Below, in pieces: positions 52,557-61,469 of a stretch of 64,000 nt of DNA (the first letter of the stretch is position 1; each line of letters starts with the position of its first letter). The DNA is from Corynebacterium genitalium ATCC 33030. GTDB taxonomy: Bacteria; Actinomycetota; Actinomycetes; Mycobacteriales; Mycobacteriaceae. The DNA is taken from assembly GCF_000143825.1 (NCBI RefSeq), contig NZ_CM000961.1, positions 248,001 to 312,000 on the forward strand. Reading direction: 5' to 3'. The notes under the pieces are model-generated. The model was given only the letters and a program-made list of their open reading frames with translations, searched no databases and was not told the DNA's origin. The translations under genes were made by a program, and so were the position numbers.

Positions 52557-53561
52557 TTACTTCTTCGAGGGCCAGAACAACTTCAGCAGGTTGTCCTGCA
52601 GGAAGTTGAACGTTGCACCGATGAGGGACAGCACCGTGGCGATACCATTCAGCGGGCGCTGCTCCTGCGCGTTTGCAGTCGCAGCGGGGCTGCCCTTCTC
52701 CGCCTTGCCCTTTTCATCAGCCTTCGGCTTGTTGTTGTCGGCCTTGCTGTCCTTAGCGTCTACGCCGTTCTTGGCAGGTGCCTTTTGCTCACCAGCTGGC
52801 GACGGCGGCAAAGCTGCCCCCTTCTCAACCGGATCAACCGCAACCGGCGACGGCGCGGGCGCCGTGCTTGCCAAATCCTGCAAGCGGTCGAGCGAGAGCG
52901 GCTCATCCATGATCGGGCGCTCGTTGGCCTTCTGCCCCACTTCCCAGGTGTAGGTCGCCTGGTTCGATTCCTTGCCGTTGCTCAGTGCGGTTGCCTTCAT
53001 GGTGTAGGTGCCCGGTTCAGTGAACAGCCAGTGGGTGTGCAGGTGCGCCGGGGTGTCCTGGTGGATGGCGCTGCCCGGGGTGAGCTGGAACTCACCGTCG
53101 TCAGCCGCAGCCTTGAAACCACCCTTGCCGTCTGTGTTGAATGCGTGGATTTCGCCCGGGCCGGAGACCTCGTCGATGCGGATCTTCACGTCCGTGAAAC
53201 CATCCCAGCGCGCCATCAACGTAGTCCAGCCAGGACGCAGCATGCCCTGGTGGTAGCCCTGCGGCAGGACATATCCGGGCTTGCCCACCTGGGGAAGGTT
53301 CTTCGTGTCCTCGGTGAACGCATCCTTGTGCACCACCATGGTGACATCTTCTGCCGGGCGCTCCACGTTGGAGCCAGTGATGTCCTCTTTGAGGTCGAGC
53401 TTGAGCTGGCCGTCTTTCGCGGTGACATTGAAGACATTCATGTGGCCGCTTTCCAGAACGAGATCCTGCGCGTTCGCTACAGGGCTACCTGCGATTGCAA
53501 GGGATCCAGTCAGGGCGACGGCGAGAGCGGAGCGGCGGACGGAGGCTGGCTGAAGAGACAC
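52557..53561 (-). CDS. Secreted choice-of-anchor M / actinobacterial surface-anchored domain protein
   Basis: 334 residues. Signal peptide of about 30 residues (ALAVALTGSLAIAGSPVANA) and a beta domain with the repeat HLHTHWLFTEPGTYTMKATA typical of the actinobacterial surface-anchored protein domain found near metal importers. A Pro/Ala/Lys-rich disordered stalk follows, and the end is a hydrophobic segment (GIATVLSLIGATFNFL) plus a short basic tail (WPSKK), which could anchor it in the membrane. An AT-rich operator-like site lies upstream. Confidence 0.78.
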   Translation of the reverse strand: MSLQPASVRRSALAVALTGSLAIAGSPVANAQDLVLESGHMNVFNVTAKDGQLKLDLKEDITGSNVERPAEDVTMVVHKDAFTEDTKNLPQVGKPGYVLPQGYHQGMLRPGWTTLMARWDGFTDVKIRIDEVSGPGEIHAFNTDGKGGFKAAADDGEFQLTPGSAIHQDTPAHLHTHWLFTEPGTYTMKATALSNGKESNQATYTWEVGQKANERPIMDEPLSLDRLQDLASTAPAPSPVAVDPVEKGAALPPSPAGEQKAPAKNGVDAKDSKADNNKPKADEKGKAEKGSPAATANAQEQRPLNGIATVLSLIGATFNFLQDNLLKLFWPSKK

Positions 53562-53623
53562 GAGGAGGCCTTTCTGGAAGTCTGAAGGTCGGCTAAATCA
53601 TGAATGCGGGTGACTCCAAAAGA

Positions 53624-53646
53624 ATAACATAATGATTACAACTTCA
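53624..53646. promoter_or_regulatory. AT-rich operator-like site upstream of the secreted anchor-M protein
   Basis: Centre TAATGATTA (53630-53638 region) with partly symmetric flanks (AACA/CAAC). It resembles Zur- or DtxR-type metal operators, which often control this protein family, but the match is incomplete. About 70 bases ahead of the start. Confidence 0.35.
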
Positions 53647-53717
53647 TAAAGGTCTCGCCCTTCTCACAGGATAACGCGCACGTGGGGTCACGAGAACCAG
53701 CGCGACGGCACCACAGC

Positions 53718-53759
53718 AAAAGACCCCGGTTCTCAGCGTGAATGCCGAGAACCGGGGTC
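53718..53759 (-). terminator. Intrinsic terminator of rplA
   Basis: A 13-bp perfect stem, GACCCCGGTTCTC (53722-53734) / GAGAACCGGGGTC (53747-53759), 12-base loop, with TTTTG following on the minus strand. It stands 23 bases past the rplA stop. Confidence 0.88.
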
Positions 53760-53782
53760 GTGAGCGTAGAAACTACGCGGGC

Positions 53783-54493
53783 TTAAGCCTCGGTGTAGTT
53801 CTTCTGCACGGACGGGTCAACCGGAACGCCTGGGCCCTGGGTCGCAGACACCGTGACCTTCTTCAGGTAGATGCCCTTGGCGGATGCCGGCTTGAGGCGC
53901 AGAACCTCATCCAGGAGTGCGCCGTAGTTCTCGGCGAGCTGCTCCGGGGTGAAGGATGCCTTGCCGATCAGAGCGTGCAGGTTGGATGCCTTGTCCACGC
54001 GGAAGGCGATCTTGCCGCCCTTGGACTCGCTGACAGCCTTAGCCACGTCCGGCGTGACGGTGCCGGTCTTCGGGTTCGGCATCAGACCACGCGGGCCGAG
54101 GACGCGGGCAACGCGGCCGACCTTCGCCATCTGGTCCGGGGTCGCAATAGCAACGTCGAAGTCGATGTTGCCGGCGTTGATCTGCTCGATCAGCTCGTCG
54201 GAACCGACGATGTCGGCGCCAGCTTCCTGAGCCTTGGTTGCGTTCTCGCCCTCAGCGAAAACAGCGACGCGGACGGTCTTACCGGTGCCGTTGGGCAGGT
54301 TGACGGTGCCGCGGACGAGCTGGTCAGCCTTGCGCGGGTCGACGGAGAGACGCATTGCCACGTCGATGGTTGCGTCGTACTTATCGGAGGCAGTCTCCTT
54401 TGCCAGGGTGACTGCCTGCAGCGGGGAGTAGACCGACTCGCGGTCGATCTTTGCCAGCTGCTCGGCGTACGTCTTGGAGTGCTTCTTGGCCAT
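53783..54493 (-). CDS. rplA: 50S ribosomal protein L1
   Basis: 236-residue protein of the L1 stalk. ATG 54493 ([17 protein letters not shown]) has AAAGGAA ahead; an in-frame extension to 54529 lacks homology. The core [17 protein letters not shown] is diagnostic. Follows rplK in the usual order. Confidence 0.97.
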   Translation of the reverse strand: MAKKHSKTYAEQLAKIDRESVYSPLQAVTLAKETASDKYDATIDVAMRLSVDPRKADQLVRGTVNLPNGTGKTVRVAVFAEGENATKAQEAGADIVGSDELIEQINAGNIDFDVAIATPDQMAKVGRVARVLGPRGLMPNPKTGTVTPDVAKAVSESKGGKIAFRVDKASNLHALIGKASFTPEQLAENYGALLDEVLRLKPASAKGIYLKKVTVSATQGPGVPVDPSVQKNYTEA

Positions 54494-54594
54494 GTTGAAT
54501 TCCTTTGCAGTATTGATTGCTGCCGCCACATCAGGCGGCGGGAAGTGTGGTGCGGGCCTGACCAGACCCTCCCACGAGCAGGAGTCCGCGCGGA

Positions 54595-55023
54595 CTACTT
54601 CTCCACGTCGATGCCCATGGAGCGAGCGGTACCGGCGATGATGGCGGCACCTGCCTCGATGTCACGGGCGTTGAGGTCGTTCTTCTTGGTCTCGGCGATT
54701 TCCTTGCACTGCTCCCAGGTGACCTTGCCCACCTTGTCGGTGTGCGGGACACCGGAGCCTTTCTGCAAGCCAGCAGCCTTGAGCAGGAGCTTCGCAGCCG
54801 GCGGGGACTTCAGGATGAAGTCGAAGGAGCGGTCTTCGTAGACCGTGATCTCCACCGGGATGATGTTGCCGCGCATGGACTCGGTTGCAGCGTTGTACGC
54901 CTTGGTGAACTCGACGATGTTCACGCCGTGCGCGCCAAGAGCCGGACCGACCGGCGGCGCCGGGTTTGCCATACCAGCCTCGATCTGCAGTTTGATAAGG
55001 CCAGTGACCTTCTTCTTAGCCAT
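54595..55023 (-). CDS. rplK: 50S ribosomal protein L11
   Basis: 142-residue protein at the GTPase-associated centre. It begins [21 protein letters not shown] with [17 protein letters not shown], the thiostrepton-site region. It heads rplK-rplA and has a promoter-like site after nusG's terminator. Confidence 0.97.
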   Translation of the reverse strand: MAKKKVTGLIKLQIEAGMANPAPPVGPALGAHGVNIVEFTKAYNAATESMRGNIIPVEITVYEDRSFDFILKSPPAAKLLLKAAGLQKGSGVPHTDKVGKVTWEQCKEIAETKKNDLNARDIEAGAAIIAGTARSMGIDVEK

Positions 55024-55103
55024 CGAATTACCTCATTTCCTTGGTACAGGCCCCCGCCACGATGTTTAACGGCGGCCTTCCGGATGCCACGCCAACGCCG
55101 TTT

Positions 55104-55114
55104 GCTTATCGACG
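55104..55114 (+). repeat. Copy of the 11-base word GCTTATCGACG
   Basis: Exact copy in the rplK leader, facing the copy at 55239 (124 bases between). Confidence 0.85.
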
Positions 55115-55168
55115 CAGCCACCGGGGACGTTCATTACCGCACCCACCCGTAAGCAGGCACGATCGCTC

Positions 55169-55198
55169 AGTGTACGGGATAGACCCCGACCAGCCCAA
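55169..55198 (-). promoter_or_regulatory. Candidate rplK promoter
   Basis: Minus strand TTGGGC (55193-55198), 18 bases, TACACT (55169-55174). It follows the nusG terminator and leaves about 145 bases of leader for rplK-rplA. Confidence 0.5.
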
Positions 55199-55204
55199 AT
55201 CACG

Positions 55205-55234
55205 AAAACCGGCCCCGTTAGGTTGGGAGCCGGT
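55205..55234 (-). terminator. Terminator of nusG
   Basis: Minus strand ACCGGC-T-CCC ... GGG-GCCGGT (bulged stem, 55208-55234), followed by TTTTCGTGATTT. Located 28 bases past the nusG stop. Confidence 0.7.
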
Positions 55235-55238
55235 GATT

Positions 55239-55249
55239 CGTCGATAAGC
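55239..55249 (-). repeat. Copy of the 11-base word GCTTATCGACG
   Basis: Exact copy between the nusG stop and its terminator, the same placement as in the truncated rplE copy. Confidence 0.85.
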
Positions 55250-55261
55250 AAAGTGCTCGAG

Positions 55262-56290
55262 CTACATGATGCGCTCGATCTGATCCGCAGTGAGCTCCAC
55301 CGGGGTCTCGCGGCCGAAGATGGACACGAGCGCTTGGATCTTTCCGGTCTCCGGGTCGATCTCGTTGATGGTCGCAGAGACGGACGCCAGCGCACCGGAG
55401 AGAATGGTGACAGCCTCGCCGACCTGGAAGTCGTGCGCGACATTCGGCTTCTCTTCCTGCTCCGGCATCGCGATGACGGTCTCGCCCTCGGTATTTGCCT
55501 CGGAAGCGGTCGCCTCGCCGTCCACAGGCGCGGCCTTCGGCATGAGGAACTTCGCCACGTCGCGGTGCTTGACCGGGGTCGCGTTGCCCTCGTTGCCGAC
55601 GAAGCTGGTCACGCCCGGAGTTTCGCGGACCACGGACCATGCTGCGTCATTGAGATCCATGCGCACCAGGACGTAGCCGGGAAGAAGCTTGCGCTTGACG
55701 ATCTTCTTCTTGCCGTTCTTGTCCTTCTCAAAGACCTGCTCGATGGGCACGACCACGTCGTAGATGGATTCCTCCACCTCGAGCGTCTGGATACGCATGT
55801 CCAGGTTGGTCTTCACCTTGTTCTCGTAGCCCGAGTAGGACTGGATGATGTACCAGGAACCGGGAAGCTTCTTCAGCTCGCGGGTGTACTCACGCAGACG
55901 GCGCTTGTAATCCGCGTCAGCAGCCTCCTCCGGCTCAGCGCCAAGAGCGGCCTCCGGGGACACCGGCGCCTCAGCGTCAGCCTCCGTGGCATCAGCCGAT
56001 TCGAGGTCGACCTCTTGCACGGGCTGGGTTTCAACCTCCGGCGCCTCGTCCTGCTCCACGTCGAGCGCCGGCTCAGCGTCAGCGTTGCCGTCGCCGACAG
56101 CGCCGCCTTCACCGATCATCTCGTCTTCTTGGAGGTCGGTAGTGGCGCCGGAGCCCTGACTGTCAGCCTCAGCGTCGTCTGCACCGGTTTCCGGGTCCGT
56201 GGACTCCTGCACCGCGCCGCCTTCGGCAACCATTTCTTCTTCGTTGCGCTCTTCAGTGGTGGCTTCGTTGTTGGTGGTGTCTTCTGCCAT
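55262..56290 (-). CDS. nusG: Transcription termination/antitermination factor NusG
   Basis: 342 residues. The NGN domain starts near residue 145 (GSWYIIQSYSGYENKVKTNL) and the KOW domain is at the end (VGEAVTILSGALASVSATI). Before them are about 130 residues of acidic low-complexity sequence (EAEADSQGSGATTDLQEDE type), longer than in most bacteria but known from actinobacteria. ATG 56290 has AGGAGCGGTC ahead; a frame-extended start at 56344 has no support. Links RNA polymerase with ribosomes or Rho. Confidence 0.95.
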   Translation of the reverse strand: MAEDTTNNEATTEERNEEEMVAEGGAVQESTDPETGADDAEADSQGSGATTDLQEDEMIGEGGAVGDGNADAEPALDVEQDEAPEVETQPVQEVDLESADATEADAEAPVSPEAALGAEPEEAADADYKRRLREYTRELKKLPGSWYIIQSYSGYENKVKTNLDMRIQTLEVEESIYDVVVPIEQVFEKDKNGKKKIVKRKLLPGYVLVRMDLNDAAWSVVRETPGVTSFVGNEGNATPVKHRDVAKFLMPKAAPVDGEATASEANTEGETVIAMPEQEEKPNVAHDFQVGEAVTILSGALASVSATINEIDPETGKIQALVSIFGRETPVELTADQIERIM

Positions 56291-56344
56291 GACCGCTCCT
56301 TTCGTCGGGGTGTGTGGTGCGTCCCAGCCTACCTGCTGGGCCAA

Positions 56345-56381
56345 AAACTGATCCCGCCTTACCCTTGACGGGCGGCGGGAT
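56345..56381 (-). terminator. Terminator-like stem between secE and nusG
   Basis: ATCCCGCC (56351-56358) pairs with GGCGGGAT (56374-56381); five T follow on the minus strand. It lies between secE and nusG and could attenuate read-through into nusG. Confidence 0.7.
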
Positions 56382-56406
56382 ATTTGTTGGTCTGAAAAGA
56401 CTATAC

Positions 56407-56730
56407 CTAAGGCACCAGGATTCGCTCAACTACCCAGGCTGCGCCCTGGTCCACGCCCCACACCAGGGCGGTGAGAACAATGAGGAAGCCGAACACGATG
56501 AGCGTGTAGTTGACCATCTGCGAGCCGGTGGGCCACACCACCTTGCGCATCTCGCCGACAACTTCACCGGGGAACGCGAGTGGGCCGTCACCAGTGTTGT
56601 CCTGGTCATCGGCAGTGGTCGCGGGAGTGCGCTTTGCCTCGTAAGACTCAGAGGTGACGGAGGTGGAACCGCTCAGTTGGCGTTTACCGGTGGGCTTCGC
56701 CGTACTTCTACCTGGCTGGTTGTTAGTCAC
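56407..56730 (-). CDS. secE: Preprotein translocase subunit SecE
   Basis: 107-residue Sec translocon clamp. A polar N-terminal 50 residues precede the SecE core VVGEMRKVVWPTGSQMVNYT and one membrane segment (LIVFGFLIVLTALVWGV). GTG 56730 was chosen since GAGGAG lies five bases ahead; the alternative TTG 56742 is inside the ribosome site. First protein gene after tRNA-Trp, the classical order. Confidence 0.95.
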   Translation of the reverse strand: MTNNQPGRSTAKPTGKRQLSGSTSVTSESYEAKRTPATTADDQDNTGDGPLAFPGEVVGEMRKVVWPTGSQMVNYTLIVFGFLIVLTALVWGVDQGAAWVVERILVP

Positions 56731-56760
56731 AGCTCTCCTCAAGGCTTTGGTCGTCTATGG

Positions 56761-56833
56761 CAGGGGCGACAGGACTCGAACCTGCAACCTACGGTTTTGG
56801 AGACCGTTGCGCTACCAATTGCGCCACGCCCCT
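56761..56833 (-). tRNA. trpT: tRNA-Trp (anticodon CCA)
   Basis: 73 bases. Acceptor AGGGGCG/CGCCCCT, D-arm GCGC..GCGC, anticodon loop CTCCAAA, T-loop TTCGAGT. Discriminator G; no encoded CCA. Lies just ahead of secE. Confidence 0.95.
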
Positions 56834-56899
56834 TTGGTGCACTGCGTAAAACAGTACGCCAACCCTACCACGAGCGTAGAACCGCCCCTAGAAGGTGAG

Positions 56900-56971
56900 T
56901 AGCGATGGAGAGAATTGAACTCTCGACACAGCGATTATGAGTCGCTTGCTCTACCACTGAGCTACACCGCC
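56900..56971 (-). tRNA. tRNA-Met (anticodon CAT)
   Basis: 72 bases. Acceptor GGCGGTG/CATCGCT, anticodon loop CTCATAA, T-loop TTCAATT. The acceptor start forms a G-T first pair and the anticodon stem lacks the GGG/CCC run of initiators, so it is probably the elongator form. Discriminator A. Confidence 0.93.
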
Positions 56972-57024
56972 ATGTGCCTACTTCCTTCTGCCCAGTTTCC
57001 CGGTCAGATGGCAGCAAACAACAG

Positions 57025-57097
57025 AGCCCCCTAGCAGAATCGAACTGCTGACCTTCTCCTTACCATGGAGACGCTCTGCCGACTGAGCTAAGGGGGC
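57025..57097 (-). tRNA. tRNA-Thr (anticodon GGT)
   Basis: 73 bases. Acceptor GCCCCCT/AGGGGGC, anticodon loop ATGGTAA, T-loop TTCGATT, discriminator T (U). Together with tRNA-Met and tRNA-Trp it makes a tandem cluster before secE. Confidence 0.95.
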
Positions 57098-57206
57098 GCA
57101 GCCTCTGAAGCGTTAGCCGCTTGTTTGAAGCCTTTGAAAGATTAACCTGCCATTGCGCACATTCACAAATCAGCAGGTCAATCTCTGTTTCAGCCTGTTT
57201 ATACCG

Positions 57207-58784
57207 CTAGAAACGGATGCCGAAGAGCTGCCCCAGGACACCGTTGATCTGGTCTTTGAAAGCAGCGAAGATCGCGCCCAGCGCCGCGAGAACGCCCAGT
57301 GCAATTCCTGCTTTCGCGCCCGGGTTCAGGTTGCCGTCCGCATCGCGTGACGACGACTCAGCCGAGCCCTCTGCCGAACCTTCACCTGATCCGCCACCCG
57401 TGGTCGGCTCGCATTCCGTCTCCTTCGTGGAGACCGCGCCGCGCAGGGAAATACCGCCCGACACGCCGTCGTCAGCCCAGAGGAAGCGCGTGGTGTCGGT
57501 GGATTTCCCATTCTTGCACTGGCTGCGGGAGACGAAGGTGGCGAAGCCCTCGTTAGCGAAGTTCTCCATCTTTTCTGGCCGCGCCTGAACCTTGGACACC
57601 GGCGCGAAGTCCGTTCCGTTGTGAGCCACGTTGATGGATGCGCCCTCGCAGACCTCGTCGCACAGCACACGCAGCTGCTTGTCGACGGAGTTGTAATCCA
57701 GCGCCATCGCCCCCTGGAACGGAGACTGGTATTCCTGCTTCAGCTCGTGGGTTTCATCGTCCTTGAGGTCGACGAAGTAGACCTTGCCGTTAGCCTCCAA
57801 ACCAACGGCGTACACGCTCTGATTAGGGATGTAGGAAATCGCCTCCCACCCGGCGTTCGCACCGATCTCCCCCGTGAGCGACTTCAGATCCCACTCGTGG
57901 GTGGCCTTCAGCTCTTTCTCGTCGCCACCGGGCAGTTCGTAGCGCAGGATGGACGGGCGGGAAACATCCTTCTGAGTGTTGTCGCGCTCGGTGGCCACGT
58001 AGAGTGCGCCGTCCGGGCCGACGGTAATGCCCTCGGTATCCGGGTCACCGGAACCGTCCTTGTAGCGCAGCTTCCAGGAACCGGCATTGGAATACTGCCT
58101 GGTGGCCTCGTCGTAGTCGACAGCGAGAAGCGTTCCCTTGTCGTTGTTTACAATCCACGCGCGGCCGTTGTTGTCGAAGTCAATGCCGGACATGTCCTCT
58201 TCCGCGAACGCGCCACCCAAGTCGATGTTTTGAATCTCCTGCGGGTCGAACGGCCAGGCTTCCTCCGCGGCCGGCTGCTTCTCCCCTGCCGCCTTGTTGG
58301 CCAACCCACGGGTCGCCTCACCAGTCCCGGTGAATTCCCCAGTCTTGTCCGGGATACGGCCCCAGGTGTTCTCGGCGTGGCCGTTCCAGGTGGTCTCAGC
58401 GACAAGCTCGCCCGCGGCGTTGTACACGCGAACAGAGTCGTTCCCACCCAGGCCGTAGCCCTTGGAGCCGTCCGGAGTCTGCTTCTCGGTGTAGAGGGCG
58501 AAGTAGCCGCCCGACTCGATCTTTGTGCCGTCCGGGATGACGATCGGAGCGTGCTTGTCGTTGTCATCGAGGATCTTCCAACCGGAGATATCGATGTCTT
58601 GATCATTGTTGGTGTTAGCCAGCTCTACCCAGTCAGCGACGGGGTCGCCGTTGGATTCGACCTCGTTGATGACGACGGGAGAGTTAGCTGGCTGAGCAAA
58701 CGCGTGCGGCGCGACGAGCGCGGAGAAACCAAGAGCAGCGGAGACGGCAACAGCAACCGCGCTGCGGAAACGGGAGCGAGACAT
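57207..58784 (-). CDS. Secreted lamin-tail-domain protein with beta-propeller and C-terminal hydrophobic anchor
   Basis: 525 residues. Signal peptide of about 30 residues ends AFAQP. Residues 35-150 are a lamin-tail (LTD) domain (VINEVESNGDPVADWVELAN, GWKILDDNDKHAPI, NTWGRIPD). Residues 175-440 look like a beta-propeller (DTEGITVGPDGALYVATE, AGWEAISYIPNQSVYAVGL, PFQGAMALDYNSVDKQL). Then a Ser/Gly/Glu linker and a hydrophobic end (GIALGVLAALGAIFAAF) with a short amphipathic tail. Surface protein of unknown ligand; the propeller resembles the esterase-like protein at 9662. Confidence 0.8.
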   Translation of the reverse strand: MSRSRFRSAVAVAVSAALGFSALVAPHAFAQPANSPVVINEVESNGDPVADWVELANTNNDQDIDISGWKILDDNDKHAPIVIPDGTKIESGGYFALYTEKQTPDGSKGYGLGGNDSVRVYNAAGELVAETTWNGHAENTWGRIPDKTGEFTGTGEATRGLANKAAGEKQPAAEEAWPFDPQEIQNIDLGGAFAEEDMSGIDFDNNGRAWIVNNDKGTLLAVDYDEATRQYSNAGSWKLRYKDGSGDPDTEGITVGPDGALYVATERDNTQKDVSRPSILRYELPGGDEKELKATHEWDLKSLTGEIGANAGWEAISYIPNQSVYAVGLEANGKVYFVDLKDDETHELKQEYQSPFQGAMALDYNSVDKQLRVLCDEVCEGASINVAHNGTDFAPVSKVQARPEKMENFANEGFATFVSRSQCKNGKSTDTTRFLWADDGVSGGISLRGAVSTKETECEPTTGGGSGEGSAEGSAESSSRDADGNLNPGAKAGIALGVLAALGAIFAAFKDQINGVLGQLFGIRF

Positions 58785-58900
58785 AAAGGACCCTTCAGGA
58801 GAGAGAACAGGACGCTCCCGAACTTAGAAGCACGAGATGAACGCTTAGCTATTTCTAAGTAAAGCGCGCGTGACCGCCCCGTGAACTCCGCCTTGTCGAA

Positions 58901-58935
58901 AGAAAAACGCACCGCGGGAATCCCTCGGTGCGTTT
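58901..58935 (-). terminator. Terminator after tRNA-Tyr
   Basis: AAACGCACCG (58905-58914) pairs with CGGTGCGTTT (58926-58935); the minus strand continues TTTTTCTTTCG. It directly follows the CCA end of tRNA-Tyr. Confidence 0.85.
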
Positions 58936-58937
58936 GT

Positions 58938-59022
58938 TGGTGCCAGGTAGAAGATTCGAACTTCTGAAGGCAATGCCGGCGGATTTACAGTCCGCTCCCT
59001 TTGGCCGCTCGGGCAACCTGGC
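58938..59022 (-). tRNA. tyrT: tRNA-Tyr (anticodon GTA), CCA encoded
   Basis: 85 bases with encoded CCA. Acceptor GCCAGGT/ACCTGGC, class-II D-arm, anticodon loop CTGTAAA, long variable arm (CCGGCATTGCC), T-loop TTCGAAT. The only tRNA in the window with a coded CCA. Confidence 0.95.
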
Positions 59023-59088
59023 GTGCTCGGACTACATTACAGGACGCGCCCCGAAAAAGTGCAAATCACCAGCTCGGAGCACTAAACG

Positions 59089-60084
59089 CTACCCGACGCG
59101 TTCGACGGTGTACCGCGAGATCTGGCGGATTGCACGGTTCGCGGGGATGTCGGGCAGCGCGTCGAGATGCTTGTCGACGTCGGCGAGGTATCCCCGGACG
59201 TCGTCAAGCGCCCGCTGACGGCCGTCCGTTTGCGCGATGAGGTCGAGGGCGCGGGCGACGTCGGCATCGTCGATAAGCGGGCCGGTGAGCATCGCACGCA
59301 GTTCCTCGCCTGCGGGGCTGGAATCGCGCATCGCGTACAGGACAGGCAGCGTGAACACGCCTTCGCGCAGGTCGGTGCCGGGGGTCTTCCCGGACTGTGT
59401 GGAGTCGGAAAAAATGTCAATGACGTCGTCGACGATCTGAAAGATCATGCCCACTGCCTCGCCGAGCTCCTTGAGCGTGCGCACGTCCTCATCTTTCGCG
59501 CCGGAGTGCGTCGCCCCGAGGAACGCGGCGGACGCGATGAGCACGCCGGTCTTTTCGCGGATGACGTTGAGGTAGTGCTCGACCGGGTCGCCTTCACCGG
59601 GGCCCACCGTCTCGCGCATCTGGCCAGTGACTAGGTCGCTGAACGTGTCGGCGAAGTGCGCGACGGTGGCGGTGTCAATTTCACTCATGATGCGTGACGC
59701 CTCCGCCAGCAAGAAGTCCCCGGAAAGAATCGCGACGGTGTTCGTCCAGCGTGCGTTGGCGGAATCGACCCCGCGGCGCTTTGCGGCTTCGTCCATCACG
59801 TCGTCGTGGTACAGCGTGGCCAAGTGCACCATTTCAACAATCGTCGCACCCTTGACCACGTTCTCCGCCTGCGGCTGATCCCCGAACTCACTGGCGAGCA
59901 TGGCCATCATCGGGCGGAAACGCTTCCCTCCCGCCTTGGCCAGGTGCGTGACTTTCTCGTTGAGGAAGTCGTGCCCGCTGGACAAACGCTCAAACATGAG
60001 CTTTTCCACGCCGTCCAACCCTGCCGCAACGCGCTCAGCCAGCTCCTGATCCCCGAGGTCTAGCTGGGGTGTGCCGTTGGTCAT
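59089..60084 (-). CDS. Polyprenyl diphosphate synthase (menaquinone side chain)
   Basis: 331-residue trans-prenyltransferase. First Asp motif in LATLYHDDVMDEAAKRRG, second in MIFQIVDDVIDIFSD; the position before the first motif carries small residues, so a long-chain product (hepta- to nonaprenyl) is likely. Adjacent menJ and menG point to the menaquinone tail. ATG 60084 has AAGGAC ahead. The frame extension to 60339 crosses the divergent menJ gene. The 11-base word lies in this gene at 59268. Confidence 0.9.
   Translation of the reverse strand: MTNGTPQLDLGDQELAERVAAGLDGVEKLMFERLSSGHDFLNEKVTHLAKAGGKRFRPMMAMLASEFGDQPQAENVVKGATIVEMVHLATLYHDDVMDEAAKRRGVDSANARWTNTVAILSGDFLLAEASRIMSEIDTATVAHFADTFSDLVTGQMRETVGPGEGDPVEHYLNVIREKTGVLIASAAFLGATHSGAKDEDVRTLKELGEAVGMIFQIVDDVIDIFSDSTQSGKTPGTDLREGVFTLPVLYAMRDSSPAGEELRAMLTGPLIDDADVARALDLIAQTDGRQRALDDVRGYLADVDKHLDALPDIPANRAIRQISRYTVERVG
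59268..59278 (-). repeat. Copy of the 11-base word GCTTATCGACG
   Basis: Exact copy inside the polyprenyl synthase gene, encoding PLIDDAD on the sense strand. Confidence 0.8.
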
Positions 60085-60169
60085 TGATTGTCCTTGCGGG
60101 TCGTGCGGGCGGGCTTGTTGGTCCCCTTTACCGTAGTCGACAGTGTGTGAGTCTGGCACAATAAGTGCG

Positions 60170-61453
60170 GTGAAATCCTTCGAGTGCGTTGTCGTCGGGG
60201 CCGGTCCCGCCGGTTCCGCCGCAGCGATCGCCGCGGTGCGCGCGGGCATGAGCACGTTGCTTATCGACGCTTCTTCCCGCCGCCGCGACAAAACCTGCGG
60301 CGACGGACTCACCCCACGGGCAGTCCACTCCTTGCGCACGCTGGGGCTCGAATCTGCACTGCCTGCCTACCGCAACAAGGGTCTGAAGTTGCACGGTTTC
60401 GGCGGCTCCGTCACCGCACCGTGGCCCAACGGCTCCTACGGCACCGAGGGGTCGGCATCTCCCCGCACGCTTTTCGACGCTTCCTTGGCCGACCTGGCCA
60501 CCACCACCGGCGCCACCGTCCTCTACGACTGCCCCGTCACCGCCCTCGAGCACGGGGCGGAAGGCGAGATCACGGCAGTGGTCACCCCGAAGGGAACGTT
60601 CGGTGCGCGCTGGGTGGTGGTTGCAGATGGGGTGCGTTCGCCCGTCGGAAAGCTGCTGGGCAGGCAGTGGCACCGCGGCGAGGTGTACGGCATCGCCGCG
60701 CGCTCCTACTGCACCACCCCGTTTGCCGACGAGCCGTGGATGCATTCCCACGTCGAACTCCGCGACTCTAGCGGCGAGATTCAACCCGGCTACGGCTGGA
60801 TCTTCCCACTGGGACGCTCCGCCCCAAGCGGAAAGGGAGAGGCGAGAGGAACCGTGAACCTGGGCTGCGGGGCCCTGTCCACCGACACTCGGCCTGCCAA
60901 GGTGAACACCAAAAAGCTGCTCGTCGAATACGCCGACCAGGTCCGCGACGAGTGGCAGCTGGGTGAACCAAGCGACATCGCCTCGGCGCTCCTACCCATG
61001 GGCGGGGCTGTATCGAACGTCGCCGGGCCGAACTGGATGCTCATCGGCGACGCCGCAGCCTGCGTCAACCCCCTGAACGGTGAAGGAATCGACTACGGGT
61101 TGGAGACCGCCATCATGGCGGTCGACCTGCTCACCGAAGCAAGCGCGGGCTCACGCGACCGTGACCTGACATTGGTCTGGCCGCACGAACTGCGCCGCCG
61201 CTACGGCGAGGCCTTCGTGCTTGCTCGCACCGCTGCCCGTCTGCTCACCTACCCGCAGTTCCTGCCCCTGGCTGGGCCCATTGCGTTGCGAGGCCTCGGC
61301 GGCCGCTACCTCATGCCCGCCGCCGCCCGCCTGATGGGCAACCTCATCAGTGAAGAAGACAAGGACCTCGTCGCGCGGGCGTGGCGCGCGGCCGGGTCCG
61401 TCGTTTCAGCTTCAGCGATCCGCCGCGGCGCGCCGCTGTGGGATGCCCGCTAG
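60170..61453 (+). CDS. menJ: Menaquinone reductase MenJ (geranylgeranyl-reductase family flavoprotein)
   Basis: 427 residues, FAD-dependent, saturating one isoprene of menaquinone in actinobacteria. FAD motif VVVGAGPAGSAAAIAAVRAG, CGDGLTPRAV, and the second FAD contact MLIGDAAACVNPLNGEGIDYGLE are intact. GTG 60170 fits the family N terminus; CACAAT (60156-60161) eight to ten bases ahead suggests a leaderless message. Divergent from the prenyl synthase, followed convergently by menG. The order prenyl synthase, menJ, menG, mgtA, menD also occurs in mycobacteria (known synteny). Confidence 0.88.
   Translation: MKSFECVVVGAGPAGSAAAIAAVRAGMSTLLIDASSRRRDKTCGDGLTPRAVHSLRTLGLESALPAYRNKGLKLHGFGGSVTAPWPNGSYGTEGSASPRTLFDASLADLATTTGATVLYDCPVTALEHGAEGEITAVVTPKGTFGARWVVVADGVRSPVGKLLGRQWHRGEVYGIAARSYCTTPFADEPWMHSHVELRDSSGEIQPGYGWIFPLGRSAPSGKGEARGTVNLGCGALSTDTRPAKVNTKKLLVEYADQVRDEWQLGEPSDIASALLPMGGAVSNVAGPNWMLIGDAAACVNPLNGEGIDYGLETAIMAVDLLTEASAGSRDRDLTLVWPHELRRRYGEAFVLARTAARLLTYPQFLPLAGPIALRGLGGRYLMPAAARLMGNLISEEDKDLVARAWRAAGSVVSASAIRRGAPLWDAR
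60259..60269 (+). repeat. Copy of the 11-base word GCTTATCGACG
   Basis: Exact copy inside menJ, encoding LLIDAS. Confidence 0.8.
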
Positions 61454-61469
61454 GCTTTCTCAGCGTTTC

